Origin: Acidobacteriota bacterium | GTDB taxonomy: Bacteria; Acidobacteriota; Terriglobia; Terriglobales; Acidobacteriaceae | Length of the DNA: 64,000 bases | Reading direction: 5' to 3' | Assembly (NCBI GenBank): GCA_021792135.1 | Contig: JAJYVF010000010.1 | Coordinates: 62,001 to 126,000, forward strand | Shown here: piece after piece, positions 18,981-29,637 of the stretch | How positions within the stretch are numbered: the stretch's first letter is position 1 | Layout of the letters: each line of letters opens with the position of its first letter | Notes under the pieces: generated by a model | Database searches by the model: none | What the model was told of the DNA's origin: nothing | Seen by the model: only the letters and a program-made list of their open reading frames with translations | Made by a program: the position numbers and the translations under genes

Positions 18981-19304
18981 ATGGCTGACGAAACGACAAC
19001 AACATCATCCCGCCCCGAAGCGCCTGCCGGGCGCCCTTCCGGCCCGGGCGGACGCCCCGGAGGCCCCGGGGGGCCCGGCGGACGCAAATTCTTCCGCCGC
19101 AAGAAGGTCTGCAAGTTCTGCACGGAGAAGATTGACGCCATCTCCTATCGCGATGTGCGGCTGCTGCAGGGCTTTGTGGCCGAGCGCGGCAAGATCGTGC
19201 CCCGCCGCCTGACCGGCGTGTGCACCACGCATCAGCGGCGTCTGAGCCGGGCCATCAAGCAGGCTCGCAACATCGCCCTGCTGCCCTTCGCGGCGCGGTT
19301 TTAA
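18981..19304 (+). CDS. rpsR: 30S ribosomal protein S18
   Basis: A protein of 107 aa. The S18 core is [32 protein letters not shown] and [20 protein letters not shown]. The N-terminus carries an unusual Gly/Pro/Arg-rich extension ([19 protein letters not shown]), about 35 residues before the core. The Cys pair CKFC with a later Cys suggests the zinc-binding (C+) form. ATG 18981 has GGAGG 7 bases upstream; an ATG at 18975 is too close to that site. Confidence 0.93.
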   Translation: MADETTTTSSRPEAPAGRPSGPGGRPGGPGGPGGRKFFRRKKVCKFCTEKIDAISYRDVRLLQGFVAERGKIVPRRLTGVCTTHQRRLSRAIKQARNIALLPFAARF

Positions 19305-19341
19305 TTCAGGCGAAGCACCGCTCGGGCGACGGCCGGTCCCA

Positions 19342-19360
19342 ATACCGTCAGTGACGGTAT
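19342..19360 (+). repeat. 8-bp hairpin upstream of rplI
   Basis: ATACCGTC AGT GACGGTAT, perfect stem, 3-base loop, in the 107-base gap between rpsR and rplI and 52 bases before the rplI start. There is no T-run; it may tune expression within the operon. Confidence 0.6.
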
Positions 19361-19411
19361 CGGGGTTTCCCAGCCCCGTGCTCTGTGCTCAACTCTTCGG
19401 GAGATTGTGGA

Positions 19412-19870
19412 ATGGAAGTGATTCTCAAGGAAGATGTCTCGACCCTCGGTCATCGCGGCGATGTCGTCAAAGTCGCCGACGGCTATGGCCGCAACTACCT
19501 GCTTCCCCGCCGGCTCGCCATGGAAGCCACCGCGGCCAACAAGGCCATCATCGAGCAGATGAAGGCCTCCGCCCTCCGCCGCTCCGCGAAGGAAAAGGCC
19601 GACGCCGAGCAGCTGGTCACGCAGCTCAATGCCGTCTCCCTGGTCTTCGAGCGCCGCGTGGGCGAGCACGACCAGCTCTTCGGCTCCGTTACCTCGGCGG
19701 ATATCGCTCAGGGGCTTTCAGCGAAGGGCTTCGAGATCGACCGCCGCAAGGTCCAGCTCGAGGAGCCGCTGAAGTCCACCGGGGAGTTCACCGTTCCGGT
19801 GAAGCTGCACCGCGAGGTCACGGCGCACGTCAGCGTCACGGTGAAGGGCGAAGAAGCCCAGGCGGGATAA
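19412..19870 (+). CDS. rplI: 50S ribosomal protein L9
   Basis: A protein of 152 aa with the L9 signature MEVILKEDVSTLGHRGDVV followed by VADGYGRNYLLPRRLAM. The central helix (about residues 40-75) and C-terminal domain (LFGSVTSADIAQGL, GEFTVPVKLHREVTAHVSV) are intact. It is the last gene of the ribosomal run. The frame extends nine codons upstream to 19385, but the family starts at MEVILK. Confidence 0.95.
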   Translation: MEVILKEDVSTLGHRGDVVKVADGYGRNYLLPRRLAMEATAANKAIIEQMKASALRRSAKEKADAEQLVTQLNAVSLVFERRVGEHDQLFGSVTSADIAQGLSAKGFEIDRRKVQLEEPLKSTGEFTVPVKLHREVTAHVSVTVKGEEAQAG

Positions 19871-19924
19871 CATTGGGTGGTCACCTTGTCGCCTGAACCC
19901 CAGGGTGGCACGAACGCCTGCCCG

Positions 19925-20293
19925 ATGAACCCAAACCTATCTGCGGAGCTGCGCTTCCTGGAGGAATCTCTCCTCCAGCCGGAGATCCGGCGCGACCGGG
20001 CGAGGGTGGCGGAGCTGCTTGCCGAGGATTTTCTCGAGTATGGCAGCTCCGGCCGCGTTTATGACAAATCCCGCGTTCTCAATGAACTCACTGCCGAGCC
20101 GCCACACCGCATCCATCTGACCGATTTCCACGCCAAGCCGCTGGCTCCCGATCTTTGCCTGGTCACCTATCGCACCGTCCGGCCCGAGGGGCCGCCTCAA
20201 CCTGGATCCTGCATCCTCCGGAGTTCTATCTGGGTCCGCCGCGATAGCCGCTGGCAGATTGTCTTCCACCAGGGGACTGCAGTTCCTGCGTAA
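19925..20293 (+). CDS. DUF4440/SnoaL-like small protein
   Basis: A protein of 122 aa: ELRFLEESLLQPEIRRDRAR, VAELLAEDFLEYGSSGRVYD, PLAPDLCLVTYRTV and SIWVRRDSRWQIVFHQGT. This is the NTF2-like cone fold annotated as DUF4440 in many bacteria; several members bind small ligands and none gives a function here. The frame opens at GTG 19877, and I prefer ATG 19925, though no strong ribosome site precedes either. It lies 54 bases after rplI. Confidence 0.75.
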   Translation: MNPNLSAELRFLEESLLQPEIRRDRARVAELLAEDFLEYGSSGRVYDKSRVLNELTAEPPHRIHLTDFHAKPLAPDLCLVTYRTVRPEGPPQPGSCILRSSIWVRRDSRWQIVFHQGTAVPA

Positions 20294-20405
20294 TTGAGCC
20301 GCTGTCGACGTGCCGAAAGTAATTCCTTCAGCGAAGGTTCTCATTCCCTGAGGCTGAATTCCGCAATGAGAAGATAGATTCACAGGACCTCTGCGAACCG
20401 CGCCC

Positions 20406-21242
20406 ATGCTCAAAGTCATCTCCTCGCATGTTTTCCTCGATCATCGCCTGCACCCGGGTCTTCTGGACGTCTTCGCCCGGGCCGGCGCTCAGGGCGTCGA
20501 GCTCTTCGCCGCTCGCCAGCACATCGACTACACCAGCCGCTCCCATATTCGCGAGCTGGCCGAGTGGTTCCGCTCCAACAGGACGGAGCCGTTCTCCCTG
20601 CATGCGCCCCTGTTTCCCGACCACGAAATGGGACGCGGAGGCGCGCCGCCGGTCAACGTCATCCATCCGGAAAAGGCGCGCCGCATCAATTCGATGGATG
20701 AGATCAAGCGCGCCCTCGAAGCAGCCGAGGAGATCCCTTTTCGCTTTCTCATCGTCCACCTCGGCGACCGCGACGATACCTGGGGACCCCGTGCTCTGGA
20801 ACACTCCGTCACCGCGCTCGAACATCTGCGTGCCTTCGCCAGCCCTCTCGGAGTGAAGCTTCTGGTCGAGAACCTGGAAGGCGAGGTGGCGCGGCCTGCC
20901 CACCTCATCGAGATCCTGAAGCTGGGCCGGCTGGAGGACATCGGGGTTTGCCTCGACGTCGGTCACGCGCACCTCGGCGACGGTGTGGCGTCCGCCCTCG
21001 AGGTATTGAAGGACCGGCTTCGCTCCTCGCACCTGCACGACAACAAGGGCGACAAGGACGCGCATCTCTGGCCCGGTGACGGCACGATTTCGTGGGATGA
21101 AACCCTGGCCGGGCTGAAAGCAGCCCCGCAGGCTCCCGCCGGGGTGCTGGAGATTCATCACAACCTCGGCGATTCAGCCGAAGCCGTGGCAACAAAGGCC
21201 AAGGGCGCTTTCGAGAAGATGGACGCGGCTCCCAAGGCTTAG
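20406..21242 (+). CDS. Sugar phosphate isomerase/epimerase-like TIM-barrel protein
   Basis: A protein of 278 aa in the xylose isomerase-like/AP endonuclease 2 superfamily. Visible barrel strands with metal-ligand candidates: GAQGVELFAARQHID, FSLHAPLFPDHE, FLIVHLGDRDD, KLLVENLEGE, GVCLDVGHAHLGD, SSHLHDNKGDKDAHLWPGDG and AGVLEIHH. The Glu, Asp and His positions in the ENLEG, DVGHAH and HLHDN segments match the usual divalent-metal site. Substrate unknown. It ends 12 bases before asnS. Confidence 0.82.
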   Translation: MLKVISSHVFLDHRLHPGLLDVFARAGAQGVELFAARQHIDYTSRSHIRELAEWFRSNRTEPFSLHAPLFPDHEMGRGGAPPVNVIHPEKARRINSMDEIKRALEAAEEIPFRFLIVHLGDRDDTWGPRALEHSVTALEHLRAFASPLGVKLLVENLEGEVARPAHLIEILKLGRLEDIGVCLDVGHAHLGDGVASALEVLKDRLRSSHLHDNKGDKDAHLWPGDGTISWDETLAGLKAAPQAPAGVLEIHHNLGDSAEAVATKAKGAFEKMDAAPKA

Positions 21243-21254
21243 AACAGGCAGATC

Positions 21255-22619
<1,365 letters not shown>

Positions 22620-22623
22620 TGGT

Positions 22624-23640
22624 ATGGCTGAGATGAACGAGAAGTCCTCGGCAAGTTCACCCGGAACGTCACCTCGTGGCGCGAACCTGACCAGCGCCGC
22701 AGCCTCGGGCGGTGTCCAGAGCCTGCCGCCGCGAAAGATCCGGGTCATCGGCGTTCCCCTGGATCTCGGCGCGTCGCGGCGCGGGGTGGATATGGGCCCG
22801 TCAGCGGTTCGCGTCGCCGGACTGGAGTCCCGCCTGGAGGCGCTCGGACACGAGGTCCACGACGGCGGCAACATCAGCGTCGCGCTTGCCGAAACCAAGG
22901 CCGCCGGCGATCAGAACGCCCGCTACCTGAGGGAGATCACCGAAACCTGCACGCGCGCCGCGGAAATGGTTCTCAAGGCGCTGAGCGAGGCGATGACGCC
23001 GGTGATCCTGGGCGGCGATCATTCGGTCGCGGCGGGCAGCGTCTCCGGAGCGGCGGAATTCTACCGCCGGCAGAACCAGAAGATCGGCCTCCTCTGGATC
23101 GACGCGCATGCGGACATTAACACGCCGGCGACTTCGCCCAGCGGCAATGTCCACGGCATGCCGCTCGCGGCATTGCTGGGCCTGGGGCCGGAGCCGCTGT
23201 CGAACATTCTCGGCTGGTCGCCCAAAGTGCAGCCGGAAAATACCGTCCTCATCGGGGTGCGCGACATCGATCCCAGCGAGAAGGAGAATATCCGCCGCGC
23301 CGGTATCACCGAGGTCTACACCATGCGCGACATCGACGAGCGCGGCATGAGGGCGGTGATGGAAGAAGCTCTGCGCGCCGCGGGCCGCGGCACCGCGGGC
23401 TACCATGTCTCCCTGGACATGGACTGGATCGATCCGGAAGACGCGCCGGGCGTGGGCACGCCGGTTCGCGGAGGGGCAACGTATCGCGAAGCGCACCTGG
23501 CCATGGAGATCATTGCCGATCACGGGCGAATGCTCTCCCTGGAGGTCGTGGAAGTGAATCCGGTCATCGATGAGCACAACCGCACTGCCGATCTGGCCGT
23601 GGAACTGATCTCATCGGCCTTCGGCAAGAAGATTCTGTAA
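22624..23640 (+). CDS. rocF: Arginase (ureohydrolase family)
   Basis: A protein of 338 aa that should hydrolyse arginine to ornithine and urea using two Mn2+ ions. Metal-ligand motifs: [22 protein letters not shown] and [18 protein letters not shown]; the substrate loop is [38 protein letters not shown] is the arginase (not agmatinase) N-terminal signature. The first about 37 residues are Ser/Ala/Gly rich and outside the family. It starts 4 bases after asnS with no clear ribosome site, so translation may be coupled. The last metal motif has Met in place of the more common Val/Phe (LDMDWID), which should not affect ligands. Confidence 0.9.
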   Translation: MAEMNEKSSASSPGTSPRGANLTSAAASGGVQSLPPRKIRVIGVPLDLGASRRGVDMGPSAVRVAGLESRLEALGHEVHDGGNISVALAETKAAGDQNARYLREITETCTRAAEMVLKALSEAMTPVILGGDHSVAAGSVSGAAEFYRRQNQKIGLLWIDAHADINTPATSPSGNVHGMPLAALLGLGPEPLSNILGWSPKVQPENTVLIGVRDIDPSEKENIRRAGITEVYTMRDIDERGMRAVMEEALRAAGRGTAGYHVSLDMDWIDPEDAPGVGTPVRGGATYREAHLAMEIIADHGRMLSLEVVEVNPVIDEHNRTADLAVELISSAFGKKIL

Positions 23641-23781
23641 TCGCAGGCGAAACAATCTCAGAATGGCGCCGGAACCCGCTTCAGCCCATCCGGAATCCGG
23701 CAGAACCTCGCGCTGATACGGCAACTCCGCTCCGATTCCGCCCTCGCCCAACTGCGATACCTTGAGAAGAGAGGCTCTTTG

Positions 23782-25779
23782 ATGACTTCTTCGGTCTCCG
23801 CTCCTGCTTCCGGTACTCTCGTCCACTCCTGGAACTCCGCCGATCCGCAGGCCCTCGAAGCCTGGGTCGAGGAACGTCTGCGCCGCCATGGCGAGGCGAT
23901 CGAAGTTCTGCTGGCCGCCTCGGCTCCGCGCACGCTCGAAAACACCCTGCGCGCCTACGATGACGCCCTTGCGGAGCTCGCGCTGGCGGGATCCGAGACC
24001 GGGCTGCTGCACAGCGTGCATCCCGAGAAACCGATGCGCGACGCCGCGCAGGGACTGCTGCAGAAGATTTCCCAGGCGGGTGTCGAGCTGGCGCTGAATC
24101 GCGGCGTCTACCAGGCGCTCTCCCAGGTGGACGCGAACGCCGCCGATGCCGCCGCGAAGCACTATCTCGACCGCACGCTGCTCCAGTACCGTCTGGCAGG
24201 CGTCGACAAGGACGATGCCACACGCGCGCGGATCAAAGAGCTGCAGGACAAGGGGACGCTGCTGGGCCTCGGCTTCGCCCGCAATGTGCAGGAGGGAGGG
24301 AACACCGTCGTGATCGAGAACGCGGCGGAGCTGGACGGTCTTCCTCCCGATTTCCTCGAGGCGCACCAGCCCGGCGAGGACGGCAAAATCGTCCTGACTA
24401 CCGACTTTCCGGACTATCTGCCGGTGATGACCTTTGCGCGCTCCGGCGATCTGCGCCGCCGCATGTTCCTCGCCTACAACACACGCGCGTTCCCGGCCAA
24501 TCGTCAGGTGCTGCTCGATCTGCTTGCCATCCGGCAGGAGATCGCCAGTCTTCTGGGATTCCCGCACTGGGCCGATCTGGCCACGGCCGATCAGATGATG
24601 GAGTCGGCGGCCAACATGCAGGCTTTCCTGGACGACCTGGACGGAGCCAGCAAGGCGGGCGCGGAGAAGGAGTTCGCGATGATCCTGGAGTTTGCGCGGG
24701 CCGCGGAACCGGGATTTGGCCAGATCGATGCCGCCAGCCGCGGCTATTGGCTGGAGCAATACCGGCGGTCGGCCTTCGCGTTCGATTCGCAGTCAGTGCG
24801 GCCGTATTTCCCGTACGACCGGGTCCAGGCCGGCGTGCTGGCAACCGCAGAGAAGCTGTTCCAGGTAAAGTTCCGCCGGGTTCAGAATCCCGACGTATGG
24901 AATGCTTCGGTGAGCGCCTGGGAAGTCTGGGACGGAACGGAGCTGGTGGGGCGCTTCTATCTCGACATGCATCCGCGCGAGGGCAAGGACAAATGGTTCT
25001 CCGCGCATCCGCTGGTGCCCGGCATTCTGGGGCGCCAGTTGCCGGAGGCCGCGCTGATCTGCAATTTTCCTGAGCCGAAGGAGGGCAATCCCGGGCTGCT
25101 CCAGCACTCCGATGTGGTGACCTTCTTCCACGAGTTCGGCCATCTGATGCACGCCCTGCTCGGAGGCCGGCAGGCCTGGGCCGGGATCAGCGGCATCGCC
25201 ACGGAGGGCGATTTCGTCGAGGTGCCGTCGCAGATGCTGGAGGAGTTCTTCCGCGATCCCCGGCTGCTGGCCAGCTTCGCCCACCACTACGAAAGCGGCG
25301 AGCCGATCCCCTCCGAGCTGGTGCTGAAGATGAACCGTGCCGGAGCCTTCGGGCGCGCGGACTGGGTCCGCACCCAGCTTTTCTACACCACGTATTCGCT
25401 CGAAACCCATCGCCTCAGTCCTGCCGGGCTCGACCCCGACCAGCTGATGCGCAGCCTCTATGAGCGCTTCCTGCCCTATGCGTGGATCGACGGCAACCGC
25501 ATGTACGCGAGCTTTACGCACCTCACCGGCTACTCGTCGAATTACTACACCTACCTCTACGACAAGGTGATCGCGCTGGACTTCTTCAGCCAGTTCCCGC
25601 GCCACGCGCTGCTCGATTCGCCGGTGGCCATGCGCTACCGCCAGGCCGTTCTCGATCCGGGCGGCTCCATGCCCGGGCGCGAGATCGTGCTGCGCTTCCT
25701 CGGAAGAAACCAGTCGAGCGACGCCTTCACCCGCTGGGTGGGCGAGGAGTTTCAGCCGATGACGGCGGCCTGCGGGTGA
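23782..25779 (+). CDS. M3-family metallopeptidase (thimet oligopeptidase-like)
   Basis: A protein of 665 aa. The zinc site is HEFGHLMHALLGG (His450, Glu451, His454) with the downstream Glu in GDFVEVPSQMLEEFF. WSAHPL-type and FPEPKEGNPGLL segments, and the C-terminal YSSNYYTYLYDKVIALDFF (substrate Tyr/His region), fit the M3A oligopeptidase family, which trims short peptides in the cytoplasm. No signal peptide is seen. The start is ATG 23782 with GAGG 8 bases upstream. Adjacent genes suggest no specific pathway. Confidence 0.9.
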   Translation: MTSSVSAPASGTLVHSWNSADPQALEAWVEERLRRHGEAIEVLLAASAPRTLENTLRAYDDALAELALAGSETGLLHSVHPEKPMRDAAQGLLQKISQAGVELALNRGVYQALSQVDANAADAAAKHYLDRTLLQYRLAGVDKDDATRARIKELQDKGTLLGLGFARNVQEGGNTVVIENAAELDGLPPDFLEAHQPGEDGKIVLTTDFPDYLPVMTFARSGDLRRRMFLAYNTRAFPANRQVLLDLLAIRQEIASLLGFPHWADLATADQMMESAANMQAFLDDLDGASKAGAEKEFAMILEFARAAEPGFGQIDAASRGYWLEQYRRSAFAFDSQSVRPYFPYDRVQAGVLATAEKLFQVKFRRVQNPDVWNASVSAWEVWDGTELVGRFYLDMHPREGKDKWFSAHPLVPGILGRQLPEAALICNFPEPKEGNPGLLQHSDVVTFFHEFGHLMHALLGGRQAWAGISGIATEGDFVEVPSQMLEEFFRDPRLLASFAHHYESGEPIPSELVLKMNRAGAFGRADWVRTQLFYTTYSLETHRLSPAGLDPDQLMRSLYERFLPYAWIDGNRMYASFTHLTGYSSNYYTYLYDKVIALDFFSQFPRHALLDSPVAMRYRQAVLDPGGSMPGREIVLRFLGRNQSSDAFTRWVGEEFQPMTAACG

Positions 25780-25875
25780 GAATCTCGGTCGCAGTTCACT
25801 GCCATTCCCTTTCAAATAGGGTTTAGGATGCAATCGATGGCGTTCCTCCCGCCAGCGCTGGCCGCAGCCCGTAAA

Positions 25876-25897
25876 TTTGGTGTGGCCATGCACCAAA
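25876..25897. promoter_or_regulatory. Inverted repeat, possible operator of the DUF6978 cassette
   Basis: TTTGGTG, 8 bases (TGGCCATG, itself containing TGGCCA), CACCAAA. It lies 22 bases before the DUF6978 ATG, between M3 peptidase and the cassette, where an autoregulatory site would be expected. No regulator is identified. Confidence 0.45.
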
Positions 25898-25919
25898 AGG
25901 GAAGGAGATAGGCTGCAGG

Positions 25920-26354
25920 ATGCTCACACAAGCTGAAGCAGACCAACTAATCCAGATGGAAAAGCAATTTGTGCGTCCCCCAGCATCGATCAGCATCCCG
26001 CCGGGAGCAGACGAGACCTATGAGCTTGTGGGCCAGGGAGATCGCGAAAGATTCCAGCTCGATGTGTGGCGAGGTACGCTGCGGCTTTCGAAACTGAAGC
26101 TTCAGAACAGGGCGCGAAGCGTCGTGGTTCTCGTTCGGCTCGATGTCGATGGTGCACCTCATACGAATCCAGACGGGGAGCAGGTTTCAGGGACCCATCT
26201 GCACCTGTTTCGGGAGGGGTACGACGACAAGTGGGCCTATCCCATAGACTCAGCGAGGTTCACATTGCTGAGCGACCTCGGTGCGACATTTCAGGAATTC
26301 TGCGCGTTCTGTAACATCGTGGCATCTCCACCGTTCCAGGGAATAATCGCATGA
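25920..26354 (+). CDS. DUF6978-like protein, first gene of a two-gene cassette
   Basis: A protein of 144 aa: MLTQAEADQLIQMEKQFV, FQLDVWRGTLRLSKLKLQNR, VVLVRLDVDGAPHTNPDGEQ, GTHLHLFREGYDDKWAYPI and LGATFQEFCAFCNI. From memory these match the DUF6978 family, which is repeatedly encoded next to DUF1828 proteins. The biochemical role is unknown. It overlaps the next gene by four bases (ATGA). Codon use is less G/C-biased than in the M3 peptidase before it, and the pair separates genes with no link to it, all signs of an acquired cassette. GGAAGGAG lies about 12 bases upstream of the ATG. Confidence 0.7.
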   Translation: MLTQAEADQLIQMEKQFVRPPASISIPPGADETYELVGQGDRERFQLDVWRGTLRLSKLKLQNRARSVVVLVRLDVDGAPHTNPDGEQVSGTHLHLFREGYDDKWAYPIDSARFTLLSDLGATFQEFCAFCNIVASPPFQGIIA

Positions 26355-27124
26355 GCCAAGCCGATTGCCAGAAGATGATCGATGATTATGTAGCTTGGCT
26401 TCGTCGGGGGCTCTCGATCGAGGAAGTCGGCGGAGTCTGCGAGCTAACGACACCATTTCTGGACAGGCATAACGATCACCTCCAGGTATACGCAATCAGA
26501 AGGAACGGCAGTGTTACGCTTTCCGATGACGGCTTTGTCCTTTCTGATCTGCGAACAAGCGGGCTCGATGTCGATACGCCGAAGAGAAAAGCCGTTCTTG
26601 AAAGCATATTGAATGGTCTGGGCGTTCGAGCAGAAAACCAGCAGTTGGTAGTCGAAGCGTCACCAGCTAATCTGGGGCAGCGTTTACACTCGCTGGTTCA
26701 GGCGATGCTGGCCGTAAACGATATGTTCGTAATGGCTCAACCCCGCGTCGCGGGATTTTTCTTTGAAGATGTTCGCAGCTTTCTCGACAGCCATAATGTT
26801 CGCTACACTCCCCGGGTGAAACTTGCAGGCAAGAGCGGTTATGACCATGGCATCGATTTTTTGATTCCGAAATCTCAAAAGCGACCGGAGCGTATCCTGC
26901 AGGCAATCGCTGCGCCAAAGAAGGACAACATATTCGCGTATCTGTGGATGTTGAGCGACACGCGTGCCGCACGCCGCGATGGAACCGAGCCTGAAGCATA
27001 CGCATTCCTGAATGATCAGGAGCAGCCAGTAGGAGGCGACGTAACCGAAGCCCTCGCGGCCTATCGCGTAATCCCCGCTCTTTGGTCGCGCCGTGGCGAT
27101 TATGTGGATGCATTAGCTGCGTAA
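26351..27124 (+). CDS. DUF1828 (N-terminal) and DUF1829 (C-terminal) domain protein
   Basis: A protein of 257 aa. The N-terminal half (ELTTPFLDRHNDHLQVYAIR, GSVTLSDDGFVLSDLRTSGL) is DUF1828-like. The C-terminal half (VRYTPRVKLAGKSGYDHGID followed by FLIPKSQKRPERILQAI) is DUF1829-like and ends with a residue pattern common in nuclease-like folds (D..I/P....P....), which I only suggest. No function is established that I know of. It is translationally coupled to the DUF6978 gene. Such pairs occur in prophages and islands, so a toxin-antitoxin or defence role is possible but unproven. Confidence 0.7.
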   Translation: MSQADCQKMIDDYVAWLRRGLSIEEVGGVCELTTPFLDRHNDHLQVYAIRRNGSVTLSDDGFVLSDLRTSGLDVDTPKRKAVLESILNGLGVRAENQQLVVEASPANLGQRLHSLVQAMLAVNDMFVMAQPRVAGFFFEDVRSFLDSHNVRYTPRVKLAGKSGYDHGIDFLIPKSQKRPERILQAIAAPKKDNIFAYLWMLSDTRAARRDGTEPEAYAFLNDQEQPVGGDVTEALAAYRVIPALWSRRGDYVDALAA

Positions 27125-27138
27125 GGGGATTTGTATCA

Positions 27139-28401
27139 ATGGCACGTGTTCGACTGATTGTTCTTCTTCTCTTCTGCGCGTCTGGTCTCATACACGCCCA
27201 AAGCGATCCGATCATCACCGTCCATCATGGGCCCAACGCGCCCGAGCAGGCGGCGAAGCATTATGTCGTCATGGTTTCCCTCAACGGCTTCCGCTACGAC
27301 TACGCGAAGAAATATGGTGCGGAGCACCTGCTGGCGATGGCTGCTCACGGAGCCAGCGTTCCCGAAGGGATGATTCCGGCTTACCCGTCGCTGACCTTTC
27401 CCAATCACTACACGCTGGTGACCGGGCTCTATCCGGAGCACCACGGCATTGTGGGCAATCAGTTCTACGATCCGGCGCGCAAAGAGCGCTATTCCTACAT
27501 CGACCCGAAGACCAGCAGGGACGGCTCCTGGTATGGCGGAACGCCTTTGTGGTCGCTCGCAGAAAAGCAGGGAATGCGTACCGCATGCTTCTTCTGGCCG
27601 GGATCGGAGGCTGAGATCGCCGGCGAGCGGCCGACATATTATCTGCACTACAACGAGACCATCCCGGAGGAGAAGCGCGTCGAGCAGGTAATCGCCTGGC
27701 TCAAGCTGCCGCCCGAGGAGCGGCCGCACTTCATCACGCTCTACGACTCCGAGGTCGATCATGCCGGACACGAATTCGGCCCCGACAGTCCCCGGACGGC
27801 CGCAGCCGTCAGGCACGCCGACGACCTGGTGGGCACGCTGGAGAAGGATCTGAACGTCCTGCATCTGCCCGTCGACCTGATCGTCGTTTCCGATCACGGT
27901 ATGGAGCGGATCGAGGGCGGCTGGATCGACCTCGATCAGTACGCCCCGTTCGAAAATTTCGTCACAGCGGGCACGTTTCTCTACGCCCCCTCGGAGCAGG
28001 CCGCGAACACGGCGTACCAGAAGCTCAAAGCGGCGGACGCGGCTTTCATGGTGTACCGGCGCAGCAATGTTCCGGCGGAGCTGCACTTTGATGACAATCC
28101 ACGCGAGGGCGATCCGGTGATTGTGGCGCGTGGTCCGTATGCCATCCGCGCGCATGCGCCGCCGCCGGAAGGGGAGGATCGCGCGCCTGCGGTGGGGAAT
28201 CACGGATTCGATCCCTTCATGATCCCCAATATGAAAGCGATCTTCTATGCCGAGGGCCCGGATATCCGCGCCGGCGTCAGGCTGCAGCCGTTTGAGAACG
28301 TCAATGTGTATCCGCTGGTGGTAAAAATCCTCGGGCTGAAGAGCCCTTCCGTGGACGGGGACGAGAACGTGCTCTCCGGCATTCTCGTCGCCGGCCACTA
28401 A
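27139..28401 (+). CDS. Secreted nucleotide pyrophosphatase/phosphodiesterase (NPP family)
   Basis: A protein of 420 aa with a signal peptide (MARVRLIVLLLFCASGLIHA). It belongs to the alkaline phosphatase superfamily: the nucleophile Thr is in YPSLTFPNHYTLVTGLYPEH, with ligands in LYDSEVDHAGHEFGPDS, VVSDHGM and VGNHGFDPF. These enzymes hydrolyse nucleotide or phospholipid phosphodiesters outside the cytoplasm; the substrate is open. The frame runs upstream to 27082, inside the previous gene, but the signal peptide begins at 27139. Confidence 0.88.
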   Translation: MARVRLIVLLLFCASGLIHAQSDPIITVHHGPNAPEQAAKHYVVMVSLNGFRYDYAKKYGAEHLLAMAAHGASVPEGMIPAYPSLTFPNHYTLVTGLYPEHHGIVGNQFYDPARKERYSYIDPKTSRDGSWYGGTPLWSLAEKQGMRTACFFWPGSEAEIAGERPTYYLHYNETIPEEKRVEQVIAWLKLPPEERPHFITLYDSEVDHAGHEFGPDSPRTAAAVRHADDLVGTLEKDLNVLHLPVDLIVVSDHGMERIEGGWIDLDQYAPFENFVTAGTFLYAPSEQAANTAYQKLKAADAAFMVYRRSNVPAELHFDDNPREGDPVIVARGPYAIRAHAPPPEGEDRAPAVGNHGFDPFMIPNMKAIFYAEGPDIRAGVRLQPFENVNVYPLVVKILGLKSPSVDGDENVLSGILVAGH

Positions 28402-28407
28402 CTGCAC

Positions 28408-29589
28408 TCAGCCGTTAAACGTCGCCTGAGCTGCCGTTACACCCCGAGGCTCGCCGCGCAGAAACGTCTCGACCAGTTCGTTCTTCGCAGAGAAGACAGC
28501 GATGTCGGCGGAGCGTCCGGGGGCCAGAGAACCGACCTCACCCTCCAGCCCGATCATGCGCGCCGGATTGCGCGTCGCCAGCGGAATCACGTCGGCGAGA
28601 GGCGCTCCGGTGAACGCGGCGAAATTGCGCACAGCACGTTCGAGCGTGAGCGTGCTGCCGGCCAGCGTGTCTTCGCCGGTGATGCAGCGGCCGTCCTTCA
28701 CGCGAACCTCGACTTCTCCGAGGTGATAGGTCCCGTCCGGCATGCCGGTGGCGGACATGGCATCGGTCACCAGCAGAGCGCGATCCTTCCCCTTGGCCTT
28801 CCAGAAGAGGCGAACCGCGGCGGGATCGACGTGCAGCCCGTCGCAGATCATCTCCGCGTAGAGATTGTCGTTGGTCAGCACTTCTCCCAGAATCCCAGGC
28901 TCGCGATGGTCGAAGGCGCGCATGGCGTTGAAAGTATGGGTCGCGGTCACACCGCCGGCCCGTACTCCGGCCTGGGCCTCCGCGGCCACTGCGTTGCTGT
29001 GGCCGAGGCTGACGCGCACTCCCAGAGTCGTGGCATGGGCGATGGTTTCCAGCGCGCCCGGCAGTTCCGGCGCAATGGTCATCAGGCGGATCTTGCCTTC
29101 CGCGGCCTGCCATAAACGGTCGAAAGCCGCGACCGACGGTGTTTGCAGCTGATGCGCGGCATGGGCGCCGCGCTTGTGCGGAGAAAGAAACGGCCCTTCG
29201 ATATGGATGCCATGAGGACGAGCGCCCTCGACCGGGGCGTGCAAAAGCTTCGCCAGGCCGCTGAGCGAGCGCAGCAGGACATCCATGGGCGCGGTCATCG
29301 TGGTGGCGAGATACGCACCCACCCCGCGGCGGGCGAGAAACTCGCCCACGTGGTTCACCACGGAAGCGGTGCCCTCCATGAGGTCGTGTCCGCCGCTGCC
29401 ATGAATGTGGACGTCGAAGAGAGCGGGAGCCAGCGTGCAATCGGGCAGTTCAACATGCCGGCCGGCGGGAAGCGGAGCATCCCTGCGGGAAACGATTTCG
29501 GCAATCACGCCGTCTTCGATGACGACTGCGGGCTGGAGAACAACCCGATCGGGAGTGAAAAGCTGGCTGGCTGTCAGTACGGTGCGCAC
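28408..29589 (-). CDS. nagA: N-acetylglucosamine-6-phosphate deacetylase
   Basis: An amidohydrolase of 393 aa that converts GlcNAc-6-P to glucosamine-6-P and acetate. Metal and catalytic motifs: LFDVHIHGSGGHD, HGIHIEGPFLSPHKRGAH (metal Glu), VSLGHSNA, THTFNAMRAFDHREPG and the catalytic Asp in LLVTDAMSATGMPDG. The C-terminal end IGLEGEVGSLAPGRSADI is the usual beta-sandwich closure. It converges on the phosphodiesterase gene, with 6 bases between stops. No nagB or PTS gene is adjacent; cell-wall amino-sugar recycling is the likely context. Confidence 0.92.
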   Translation of the reverse strand: MRTVLTASQLFTPDRVVLQPAVVIEDGVIAEIVSRRDAPLPAGRHVELPDCTLAPALFDVHIHGSGGHDLMEGTASVVNHVGEFLARRGVGAYLATTMTAPMDVLLRSLSGLAKLLHAPVEGARPHGIHIEGPFLSPHKRGAHAAHQLQTPSVAAFDRLWQAAEGKIRLMTIAPELPGALETIAHATTLGVRVSLGHSNAVAAEAQAGVRAGGVTATHTFNAMRAFDHREPGILGEVLTNDNLYAEMICDGLHVDPAAVRLFWKAKGKDRALLVTDAMSATGMPDGTYHLGEVEVRVKDGRCITGEDTLAGSTLTLERAVRNFAAFTGAPLADVIPLATRNPARMIGLEGEVGSLAPGRSADIAVFSAKNELVETFLRGEPRGVTAAQATFNG

Positions 29590-29637
29590 AGAACAGGGTA
29601 CACCTCGGGACTTTCGCTGCCGTTCAGGGGGTCAGCT

